DNA of 64,000 nucleotides, taken from Candidatus Heimdallarchaeota archaeon (GTDB lineage: Archaea > Asgardarchaeota > Heimdallarchaeia > Heimdallarchaeales > Heimdallarchaeaceae). Of the stretch, positions 44,982 through 52,375 are shown one piece after another. A model generated the notes under the pieces. The model was not told where the DNA came from. It saw nothing but the letters and a program-made list of their open reading frames with translations, and searched no databases. Location of the stretch: assembly GCA_030603365.1 (NCBI GenBank), contig JAUVXV010000012.1:1-64000 (forward strand), read 5' to 3'. Each line of letters starts with the position of its first letter. Positions within the stretch are counted from its first letter, which is position 1. The translations under genes were made by a program, and so were the position numbers.

Positions 44982-46955
44982 GTGAAAAAGCTGTCTTTAA
45001 CTATAATTGAAAAAATAGAAGGGCTCAAATCACTTTATCTTTGTGGAAAGTATCATGAAGTTCTAAATGATATTAAAGGTCTTGTAATGAAGGATTATGA
45101 AGAAAAAAATGTTGTTGATCTATTAATCTTACAGAGTAGATGTCTTTATCGATTAAGAGTATTCGAATGGGAACCGAAATATAATGATGAAGGTTACAAG
45201 AAAATTAATGAAGCTTATGTAAGAAGTAAAAAATTGAATGATATTGATCTCATTTTTGATTCTCTTTACACAAAGATATGGTATACCAGTCTCAAAGACA
45301 AACACGATGAAGTAATGATGTTATTTGACGAAGCAACATCCGTCCTTGATGAAATTGAAATCATGTTTCCTGAATCCTATGATTTCAGAAAAGCTATGTT
45401 GCTATCTTTAGCTGAGCTAAAACAATATAATATACAGAAATTGGATAAGAAAATCAATAGTGACTATAACCAGCTTGTTAAAATTTTCAATGAGGCTTTA
45501 TCACTTGCTACAAAAAATAAGATCCCAGAAGATCCACTTTCTAAAGAACTACCTCTATTTCTTTTAGGTAGTCTAGGAATTTTTCACAATATTAATAACG
45601 ATTATGAAAAAGCACTCTATTATTTCAATCAGGCTTTAGAGGTTGTTGATAAAATCGGTAATGAACATTGGAGAAGTGAGTTGTTCTATAGAATAGCAAT
45701 GATGTCTTGGATAAAAGGTGACTATGATTCTTTTCTAGATTATGCTACAAAATCAATGGAAATAAGAAAAGAAATTGGTAATGTGAGAGGTTATGGACGA
45801 TCTTGTGGAGATTTAGGAATATACTATTGTGAAATAGGTGAATACAAAAAAGCTCTTGAACAATTTCAGAAAGCCTATAACATCCTCTCAGAAGATGGTA
45901 AAAGAGAGGATGACTTCTACCATTTAGACAATATTGGAGTTGCATATTTCTATCTAGGAGAAGTTGATAAATCATTAGAATATTATCAAAAATCACACAA
46001 GATTCTTCTAAAAATAGGTAACGAGTATGGCGTTTATCACATTCTTGGAAACATAGCAGGAACATACCAACTTCAAGGGAAATTGGATAAATCCTTAAAG
46101 ATTCAAGAAGAAAGAGTAGATTATTATAAGAAAAAAGGATATAAAGTTGAGTTATCACAGGCTCTATATTGTATTCATCTGGTCTATAGAGATAAAGGCC
46201 AAGTCAATAAAGCTTTAGAGATACTCAAGAAATCATTGACTATTAGAAAAAAAATAGGTAATCCATTCCATATTGTATCTACTCTTTATGAATTGATCAA
46301 GTTTACCTCCAAAAATAATTGGAAAGAAATAGCTGAACAATACTTTGAGGAATTAAAAGTAGTTATGAAAGATATTAAACATGAAAAAACAAAGCGTTAT
46401 CTATTGCTTACTGAAGGTTTAATCCTGAAAAACAGTGCAGAAATAAGGGAAAGAATAAGAGCAGAGGTGCTCTTTGATACACTCCTGCAGGAAGATCTAA
46501 ATTATCATCTTCTTGTAGAGATTTTGTTTAATTTATGCGATTTATTATTATCTGATTTAAAGCGTACGGGGGATGAAAAAACCCTTAATAAGCTTCAAAA
46601 TCATATAGATACTCTAATTCAAACTAGTACTAAAAATAACATATATCAATTAAAAATTGAAAGTTTGTGGTTCAAAGCTCAGTTGTCAATACTAGATGGC
46701 AAATTTGAAGATGCACAACAACTCCTTTCACAATCTTTAGCTCTAGCAGAGGACAAGGGATATAACATGTTAATTGTGAAAATTAACAACTCTAAAGATG
46801 ATGCAATTAAGAGAATAATTGACCTTGAGAAAGAAGCTGTAAGTTTATCAATTCAGGATAAAATGGGAATTCTAAAGCTTGAGAACGGTTTTAAGGCTAT
46901 TAAGGAAGCAAAAGTTTTCGATGCTTCTGATCTTCAATTAAAACAGCATGTTTAA
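44982..46955 (+). CDS. TPR protein, family member 4
   Basis: 657 residues from a GTG inside CATAGGTGAAAAAG. It has the same plan as its neighbours: helical N-terminus, TPRs (GEYKKALEQFQKAYNIL, GEVDKSLEYYQKSHKIL), and the common C-terminal domain (RERIRAEVLFDTLL, ESLWFKAQLSILDGKFED, then LENGFKAIKEA). Promoter box AGAGTTTTATT at 44941. It converges on the TrmB-like gene with only 25 bp between the stops. Confidence 0.85.
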   Translation: MKKLSLTIIEKIEGLKSLYLCGKYHEVLNDIKGLVMKDYEEKNVVDLLILQSRCLYRLRVFEWEPKYNDEGYKKINEAYVRSKKLNDIDLIFDSLYTKIWYTSLKDKHDEVMMLFDEATSVLDEIEIMFPESYDFRKAMLLSLAELKQYNIQKLDKKINSDYNQLVKIFNEALSLATKNKIPEDPLSKELPLFLLGSLGIFHNINNDYEKALYYFNQALEVVDKIGNEHWRSELFYRIAMMSWIKGDYDSFLDYATKSMEIRKEIGNVRGYGRSCGDLGIYYCEIGEYKKALEQFQKAYNILSEDGKREDDFYHLDNIGVAYFYLGEVDKSLEYYQKSHKILLKIGNEYGVYHILGNIAGTYQLQGKLDKSLKIQEERVDYYKKKGYKVELSQALYCIHLVYRDKGQVNKALEILKKSLTIRKKIGNPFHIVSTLYELIKFTSKNNWKEIAEQYFEELKVVMKDIKHEKTKRYLLLTEGLILKNSAEIRERIRAEVLFDTLLQEDLNYHLLVEILFNLCDLLLSDLKRTGDEKTLNKLQNHIDTLIQTSTKNNIYQLKIESLWFKAQLSILDGKFEDAQQLLSQSLALAEDKGYNMLIVKINNSKDDAIKRIIDLEKEAVSLSIQDKMGILKLENGFKAIKEAKVFDASDLQLKQHV

Positions 46956-46980
46956 GATACAATAATTATGTTATTTCTTC

Positions 46981-47922
46981 TTATTTTTTGTTCTTCTTAA
47001 CATATTCCAATAGATTCAGGATAATTCGAGAGTCTGATTCTGGAAGAATAACTACTTTTTCAATTCCCTCACTACCTTTGACTGTTATTTCTAATCTTCC
47101 ATCAGGATGGATGATGGATGATTCAATCGCAGGAATAGGTCTAGCATAGGTTGTTCCTCCTGGAATTTTCACAAATAATCTCTTATTTGATATCCATAAT
47201 GTTCCATTTTGCCCTATAACAGGACCTACTACATCACGAACTGAATCAATGTAGAGTATCTTCTCTCCTTCTAACTCTTGAATATCATTCATTTCTGAAG
47301 TAAGAGATCTATTAATAGAAGATAATGCCATCAGCTGATCTATTGCTAATGAGAACAAGGGATCCTCTATAGAAACAAACTGTACTCTATCTCCTTTATC
47401 AATCAGAGCAATGAGTCTATGTCTTGCAAAAGCTACTAAGGCATCTGAATCTCCACCTGTGGCATAGAAATTAAATTTATTTCCTTGAAAGAATCTGTTA
47501 AACAGACTCTCATCACTAGAAAAAATGTAGATATAATCCTCTGCTCTGAGCTTTTCAGTAAAATTTCCTATTGAATGAAATCCATATTCGTGTGCTCCAC
47601 CAGCTGTTTCATATGATCTTTCTAAAGCATCTGATAGACTAGTAGATGCATCGCTGAATTGTTTAATAAAATCTTTGAATCTTTTAATAGGTTTATCAGC
47701 AAAGTAAATTACAGGTTTAGTATCTTCATCCTTTCCTACGAATCCTTTGTTATATAATTCTTCTAATACACCATATATCTTAGCTTGTGGTATCTTGGTT
47801 GCTTTGGCTAACTCAGGTGCACTTGCTTTTCCTAATTTTACTATTTCTAAGAAAGCTCTTGATCCGTACTCAGAGAATCCTAGTAGTTTTAGTTTGTCTA
47901 CTAAATCACTTTGCTTTGACAT
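46981..47922 (-). CDS. TrmB-like transcriptional regulator
   Basis: A 313-residue archaeal regulator. Residues about 5-75 are a TrmB winged helix (LGFSEYGSRAFLEIVKLG, then KATKIPQAKIYGVLEELYNKGFV). Residues about 100-310 form a C-terminal sensor region of the PLD-like/TrmB type (YIYIFSSDESLFNRFF ... LWISNKRLFVKIPGG). TrmB proteins usually bind sugars, but this ligand-binding part gives no clear substrate. It is divergent from the membrane protein gene at 48067, and the gap holds two near-identical palindromes that are its likely operators, implying control of its neighbour and of itself. Confidence 0.88.
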   Translation of the reverse strand: MSKQSDLVDKLKLLGFSEYGSRAFLEIVKLGKASAPELAKATKIPQAKIYGVLEELYNKGFVGKDEDTKPVIYFADKPIKRFKDFIKQFSDASTSLSDALERSYETAGGAHEYGFHSIGNFTEKLRAEDYIYIFSSDESLFNRFFQGNKFNFYATGGDSDALVAFARHRLIALIDKGDRVQFVSIEDPLFSLAIDQLMALSSINRSLTSEMNDIQELEGEKILYIDSVRDVVGPVIGQNGTLWISNKRLFVKIPGGTTYARPIPAIESSIIHPDGRLEITVKGSEGIEKVVILPESDSRIILNLLEYVKKNKK

Positions 47923-47967
47923 TCTGGTATACCTTAACTACGTGTCTTTAAAAACATATCTGTTCAT

Positions 47968-47985
47968 TTACTACTGCGGTAGTAA
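47968..47985. promoter_or_regulatory. Operator palindrome 1 (likely TrmB-like site)
   Basis: TTACTACTGCGGTAGTAA: perfect 7-bp arms around 4 bases. It lies upstream of the BRE/TATA of the 48067 gene and upstream of the divergent regulator promoter, so it could affect both. Confidence 0.7.
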
Positions 47986-48000
47986 GTCGAATGACAATCC

Positions 48001-48009
48001 TTATATATG
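48001..48009 (+). promoter_or_regulatory. TATA box of the membrane protein gene
   Basis: TTATATATG, 58 bp before the ATG at 48067, lying between the two operator palindromes; transcription would start near 48030, within operator 2. Confidence 0.6.
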
Positions 48010-48016
48010 TCGGCAC

Positions 48017-48034
48017 TTACTACTGGAGTAGTAA
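48017..48034. promoter_or_regulatory. Operator palindrome 2 (likely TrmB-like site)
   Basis: TTACTACTGGAGTAGTAA: the same 7-bp arms as operator 1, centres 49 bp apart. It covers the predicted transcription start, which fits repression. A degenerate third half (TAACTACCGTGG) follows at about 48044 but overlaps the ribosome site. Confidence 0.7.
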
Positions 48035-48066
48035 CATAAAAAGTAACTACCGTGGTGTGAAAAAAA

Positions 48067-49470
48067 ATGTCAAAATCAAGAATGCGATACATGAACGGTC
48101 TGGTCGTTGTGGCTATAGTTTTCATTAGCTTAGCAATCGTACCAGTTGGTGTTTTATCTGGTGTGATCTTCAGTGAAGGTGGATATAATATGCATGAATT
48201 CACTGTTGGTCCCAATGACAATCAAACTGTACATATGCAGGTTATGGGAGATCTTATGTTCTATTATGACGTAGCATCTTATCCTATTAGTTCTGAAGAC
48301 ATAGAGATTTATCTCTTAACTGATGCTCAATATATTAGTTGGAGTGGTGACAATACAACTCCTACTGAGTATGTACTTTCTACTACTGGAGACCTCCCAT
48401 TCAGGTGGATAGAGGCAAAAGGTGAAGATCATTATCTAATCGTATACAATTACGATGGTGTGGAAACACTCGATGTTGAGCTTCATTATGTAACAGCTGA
48501 CAGAGCTAAAGTAATCGCCTTATTATCTGTAGGAATATTCTTCTCTCTATGGGTAACTATTCTAACACTTTATACTATAGCATATATTCTAAAAGTATTA
48601 ATTTTCATTCCTATTTTTGGATTAAGATATACTAATGGTGATAGCAGAAGGAAAGAAAGAAGCTATAGTTATGACTATAGAGTTTCTCGAGCTCCTGCAG
48701 CTCCCGCTACCCCAGCAGCGCCAGCAGCACCTGCTGCAAAAGGTATCCCTGCTGTCAAAGCAGCACCAGCTGCTAGACCTATATTACCTAAAGCTCCTCA
48801 AGCACCTATTCCTGTTGGACCAGCTGCTCAAAACATTTCTGCTAACTATATTATAGCAGGAACAGCAAGAGATTATCCTAAAGATGATTTCAAAAGATTC
48901 TGGATGAAAACTTGGGATGGATCAGGAATTGCTGAGAAAGTTCTAGTAGTTATAGCACTATTCTTCTTACTAACTGGTGCAGTAACTACCACATGGTATA
49001 TTTTAGCTGTCTTCCCCTTAACTCTGCTTGGTATAGCAACAATAGTATTCTTCACAAATCGTAACCGACGTGAAAAACTGGTCAGATTAGTCGAAAGTCA
49101 TGGCGCAATCTACATCAGTGATGCTGCAAGAATACTTCGAACATCTACTGAGTTCATCAGAATGGATGCATGGAAGATAGTAAACCTTGGATTAGGCCCA
49201 ATAGCATTTGATACTCAAAACCATATCCTCTTTGACGTCACTAAAGTCGATCCATCCAAGGCTGGTAAAATGTCTCCAGAAGCTAAGAAAGTTCATGATG
49301 AGTTAGTATCTGAAGTCGCTGAGAAAGAAACAAAGGACAAAACAGAAGAAAAGAAAGTAGTTGAAGTTGTTTCAGGCGAAGAGGTTAAGTGCCCCTTCTG
49401 TGACAGTAATAACCCCCCTGACTCTTCATTCTGCATAAAATGCGGTGCAAGCCTAAAGCCTGCAAAATAA
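48067..49470 (+). CDS. Membrane protein with beta ectodomain, Pro/Ala linker and zinc ribbon
   Basis: 467 residues, not assigned to a known family. A signal-anchor or signal peptide lies at about 10-34. An outside beta-rich domain at about 35-150 has a GOLD/emp24-like feel (YDVASYPISSEDIEIYLL). A membrane segment follows at about 152-182, then a Pro/Ala linker (about 205-255), two more membrane segments (about 287-328), a winged-helix/PCI-like cytosolic part (about 335-395; YISDAARILRTSTEFIRMDAW) and a C-terminal zinc ribbon CPFC...CIKCG. It is probably controlled by the divergent TrmB-like regulator through the paired palindromes. GGTGTGAAAAAAATG gives the start. Confidence 0.75.
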   Translation: MSKSRMRYMNGLVVVAIVFISLAIVPVGVLSGVIFSEGGYNMHEFTVGPNDNQTVHMQVMGDLMFYYDVASYPISSEDIEIYLLTDAQYISWSGDNTTPTEYVLSTTGDLPFRWIEAKGEDHYLIVYNYDGVETLDVELHYVTADRAKVIALLSVGIFFSLWVTILTLYTIAYILKVLIFIPIFGLRYTNGDSRRKERSYSYDYRVSRAPAAPATPAAPAAPAAKGIPAVKAAPAARPILPKAPQAPIPVGPAAQNISANYIIAGTARDYPKDDFKRFWMKTWDGSGIAEKVLVVIALFFLLTGAVTTTWYILAVFPLTLLGIATIVFFTNRNRREKLVRLVESHGAIYISDAARILRTSTEFIRMDAWKIVNLGLGPIAFDTQNHILFDVTKVDPSKAGKMSPEAKKVHDELVSEVAEKETKDKTEEKKVVEVVSGEEVKCPFCDSNNPPDSSFCIKCGASLKPAK

Positions 49471-49471
49471 C

Positions 49472-49504
49472 TTTCTTCTACTTTTTTCTTCCTCTTTTCA
49501 TTTT
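49472..49504 (+). terminator. Pyrimidine-tract terminator, direct-repeat copy 1
   Basis: A C/T tract just after the stop at 49470. Its 33 bases match 51651-51683 with a single C/T difference, so it is both a likely terminator and one half of a direct repeat flanking the fifth TPR gene. Confidence 0.55.
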
Positions 49505-49521
49505 ATTTTTCTTTTTTTCTT

Positions 49522-49596
49522 CTACCTAATATGTTGATTGGGACATGTTATGAACCTTTCATCTCTTATTTCTCTATCTATAGATTCTACAAAAAC
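49522..49596 (-). pseudogene. Remnant of a metallophosphatase 3' end
   Basis: On the minus strand this translates to FVESIDREIRDERFITCPNQHIR and a stop. The intact phosphoesterase at 52376 ends FMEPVEREIRDESFITCPNQHIR and a stop. The nucleotide match is strong over about 66 bp, most of it in the last 45. Upstream the frame is broken by stops and a deletion, and the rest of the gene is absent. It is a relic of a duplicated or rearranged phosphoesterase gene. Confidence 0.75.
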
Positions 49597-49615
49597 TAAC
49601 TAAATTCATTTCTAC

Positions 49616-49666
49616 AAAAAGTTTTAATTGATAATTGTGTTGTTTATATGTTAGACTTCGGTGAGA
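49616..49666 (+). promoter_or_regulatory. TPR-gene promoter and leader, copy 5
   Basis: AAAAAGTTTTAATTGATAAT, then TTTATATGTTAGACTTCGGTGA, nearly the same as upstream of the first TPR gene at 38835, 10.8 kb away. It indicates that the fifth gene was copied with its promoter. Confidence 0.5.
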
Positions 49667-49670
49667 ATAT

Positions 49671-51644
49671 TTGGCAATAACAAAGTCGCAGGAAATTAAA
49701 GAAATAGAAGAATTAAAGATTAGTGGTAAATGCTACGAAGCTTTAGAGAGAATAGAAGAAATTCTGAAGAAGAAAGAAACATCTAAAGTTGAGAAAATCC
49801 AAATTAAAATATTAAAAAGTGAGATTCTCAATTTATTAGGTCTATTTGAAGCATATAGAGAAAAACATGAAGAAAGCTTAAAAATATCCTCTGAAGCATT
49901 AGTAGAAAGTGAAAAACTGGGGGAGATGGTTCTTGTCTTTGATTCTCTTCTATGGAAAAACGTGAATTTATTTATTTTAGGTAGATATAAGGAATTTGTG
50001 GAAGGAGTAAACAGACTTGAAGAAATCATCCTAAAATTAGAAGGGGAAAAATATTCGGTTTTAAGTGAAAAAAAAGCATACTTGTTATGGATAAAATCGC
50101 TTGTTGGACTTGGAAAATCAATGTATGTGGAAAATTATAAATGGAATATCCAAGAATCAATAGAAATTTTAGAAAAAGGAGTAAAAGAAGCTAAAAACAC
50201 TGAAAATATAGAAATTCTGGTGCGCTTGTTTTTTTGTTCATCATGGATGTATGAATTGGCAGGCAACTTTGATAAAGCTATAGAATTTAGTAATAAAGCA
50301 TTAGAGGTAGTAGAAGAATTAGGCAATGACTATTGGAAAGGTTATTTATTAGCACTAATTGCGATGAACTACTGTCGAAAAGGAGAATATGGTTCACTTT
50401 TGGAATACGCTAAGAAATCCCTAGAAGTAAGAGAAAAAGTCGGAAATGAAAGATTTCTAGCTGAATCCTATGCTCAAATAGGTGTTTATTACGGAGAGAC
50501 AGGCGAATGGAAAGAATGTTTAGAATACACACAAAAAGCTCATAATATTCTTACTGAGAACGGGAAGAGAGATAACGAACCAGGAATGTTGAATAATATT
50601 GCTGTTTGTTATAATCTATTAGGTGAAATAGACAAAGCGTTAGAATATCACGAGAAATTATATGAGATTCAAAAGAAAAACGAAAATATATCAGGATCTT
50701 ATTTTACTCTTGGAAATATTGCTGGAATATATTTTCACAAAGGTGAAATAGACAAAGCGTTAGAATTAACAGAACAAGTCCTTGATTTTTATGAGCGAAC
50801 AGGAGCAAAATTTTCGATAGCTGTACATCTAAATTTCATAAGTTTGATTTATAGTAGAAAAGGAGCATTCAACAAATCCTTAGAATATCTAGAGAAAGCT
50901 CTAGAGATTTATTTAGAACTCGGTAATAAAAGAAAGCTAGCTGATACTTTCTATAATTTCATAGTACTTGCTACAAAATATGATAAAATGGATTTAGCGA
51001 AGGAATACTATAAGAAACTTGAAGGAATAATTGAAGAGATTGAACACAAAAATGTCAAACGATTAGTTCTCATTGCTGAAGGGATAATATTAAAGAGCAG
51101 CAACGAATCTCGAGATAGAGACAGAGCAGAAGTATTGTTTGATCAGCTTCTTCAGGAAGATATAAATCCCTATCTTACAATGGAAGTTCTTTTACAACTA
51201 AGTGAACTACTATTAACTGAATTAAAAGAAACCTCAAATGAAAGATATCTAACTAAACTGCAAAGGAATATCAGCACATTAATTGAGATAGGAACTGAGA
51301 ACAATTTTCCACTAATTATTATTGAAAGCTTATGGTTTAAATCTCAGTTATCTTTGTTAAATTTGAATGTAGATAAGGCACGAGAATTACTTTCACAAGC
51401 GCTTGACATTGCTGAAAGAAAGGGACTAAACAGATTAGCCTTGAAAATAACTAATTCTAAGGAACAGTTGATCAGGCAAAAGATTGAACTTGAAGAGCTA
51501 GAAAAAGAATCTCCTACCATTTCCCAAAGAATGGAACTAGTTAAAGTTGAAAATGGTTTCAAAGAATTAAAACAAAAGGAAATATTCAAGTTCAAAATCG
51601 ATAAGGTCGAATCATCCAAGAAATTGCTTTCTTTGCAAATTTAG
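49671..51644 (+). CDS. TPR protein, family member 5
   Basis: 657 residues from a TTG start; the closest relative of the split first member (IQKKN...SYFTL region, C-terminal domain and promoter all match). It has TPRs through the middle (GEWKECLEYTQKAHNIL, GEIDKALEYHEKLYEIQ) and the shared C-terminal domain (RDRAEVLFDQLLQED, ESLWFKSQLSLLNLNVDKA, VENGFKELK). Two successive TPRs share an identical about 25-base stretch (GGTGAAATAGACAAAGCGTT...) 120 bp apart, a trace of recent internal duplication or conversion. It is separated from the other four by the TrmB-like/membrane protein pair. Confidence 0.85.
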   Translation: MAITKSQEIKEIEELKISGKCYEALERIEEILKKKETSKVEKIQIKILKSEILNLLGLFEAYREKHEESLKISSEALVESEKLGEMVLVFDSLLWKNVNLFILGRYKEFVEGVNRLEEIILKLEGEKYSVLSEKKAYLLWIKSLVGLGKSMYVENYKWNIQESIEILEKGVKEAKNTENIEILVRLFFCSSWMYELAGNFDKAIEFSNKALEVVEELGNDYWKGYLLALIAMNYCRKGEYGSLLEYAKKSLEVREKVGNERFLAESYAQIGVYYGETGEWKECLEYTQKAHNILTENGKRDNEPGMLNNIAVCYNLLGEIDKALEYHEKLYEIQKKNENISGSYFTLGNIAGIYFHKGEIDKALELTEQVLDFYERTGAKFSIAVHLNFISLIYSRKGAFNKSLEYLEKALEIYLELGNKRKLADTFYNFIVLATKYDKMDLAKEYYKKLEGIIEEIEHKNVKRLVLIAEGIILKSSNESRDRDRAEVLFDQLLQEDINPYLTMEVLLQLSELLLTELKETSNERYLTKLQRNISTLIEIGTENNFPLIIIESLWFKSQLSLLNLNVDKARELLSQALDIAERKGLNRLALKITNSKEQLIRQKIELEELEKESPTISQRMELVKVENGFKELKQKEIFKFKIDKVESSKKLLSLQI

Positions 51645-51650
51645 AAAGAT

Positions 51651-51683
51651 TTTCTTCTACTTTTTTCTTCCCCTTTTCATTTT
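51651..51683 (+). terminator. Pyrimidine-tract terminator, direct-repeat copy 2
   Basis: TTTCTTCTACTTTTTTCTTC and onward, 33 bases, directly after the fifth TPR gene; one mismatch to copy 1 at 49472. It lies between convergent genes. Confidence 0.55.
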
Positions 51684-51720
51684 TTTTATTATTTCTTCTT
51701 GGAATAATATTTAGTTTGAT

Positions 51721-52284
51721 TCAAATCAGAATTGGATCAACATATTTCCAATTTTTATCTGATTCTTTGAAGTTTTTACGCTCCTTTTCAGTTGTTATTT
51801 CTGTTTTAATTTGACAATAAGAGTCTCCACACAGAATATTTTTGGTATGAATAGCTTTGTTAGAAGAATCATTTGCCATAGAATGTGCTGCGTCGATATA
51901 ACAATAGAGTTTCCCTAATTCTTCTTCTTTCAACAAATTAAACACCTTAGCTAGACTACAATCATGAATCTCTAAAGAAGAGAAATCTATCTCCTCCTCC
52001 TCACTAAAGATATCCCGAGTATCTAAGAATTCTTCTCCTTTGTATACATATTTGTCATGAATACCATAAAATGGATGATCTTGATCTGTATGTTTAGAAT
52101 ATTCTTCTATTAATCTTCCATATTCCATTATACTTCTGACTATTAGCTCTTTTCCTTGTTCTTCACCAAATTGATCCACTAATACTTTTGAAAAGCCTAG
52201 ATGTAGAAGAGCTAAACGTGAAAATGAGACTTGAACTTGTTGAAATGCTTCCTCAAATGGAACAACTTCTTGTTTTTCTTTCAT
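51721..52284 (-). CDS. ATC-hydrolase-like protein
   Basis: 187 residues. The fold pattern (LALLHLGFSKVLVDQFGEEQGKELIVRSI helix pair, a Cys in HDCSLAKVF, and a C-terminal GDSYCQIK) resembles the L-2-amino-thiazoline-4-carboxylic acid hydrolase family. That family is broad and mostly uncharacterised, so the reaction is not claimed. The frame reaches an ATG at 52314, but a TATA-like TTTATAG (52314-52320 on the minus strand) overlaps that codon; the ATG at 52284 lies at the right distance and is preferred. It is immediately upstream of nothing in its strand and follows the phosphoesterase gene. Confidence 0.6.
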   Translation of the reverse strand: MKEKQEVVPFEEAFQQVQVSFSRLALLHLGFSKVLVDQFGEEQGKELIVRSIMEYGRLIEEYSKHTDQDHPFYGIHDKYVYKGEEFLDTRDIFSEEEEIDFSSLEIHDCSLAKVFNLLKEEELGKLYCYIDAAHSMANDSSNKAIHTKNILCGDSYCQIKTEITTEKERKNFKESDKNWKYVDPILI

Positions 52285-52375
52285 TGCTATACCATTTATT
52301 AATTGTAAAAACACTATAAATTGTTTTTCTATTGATTTTAGAGAAAAAAAAATGAGAGAGAATAATCTCTTTGAA

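Noticed and set aside
48044-48061. Third operator palindrome
   Set aside because: Only one arm is close to the consensus, and the sequence overlaps the ribosome site GGTGTGA, which explains it.
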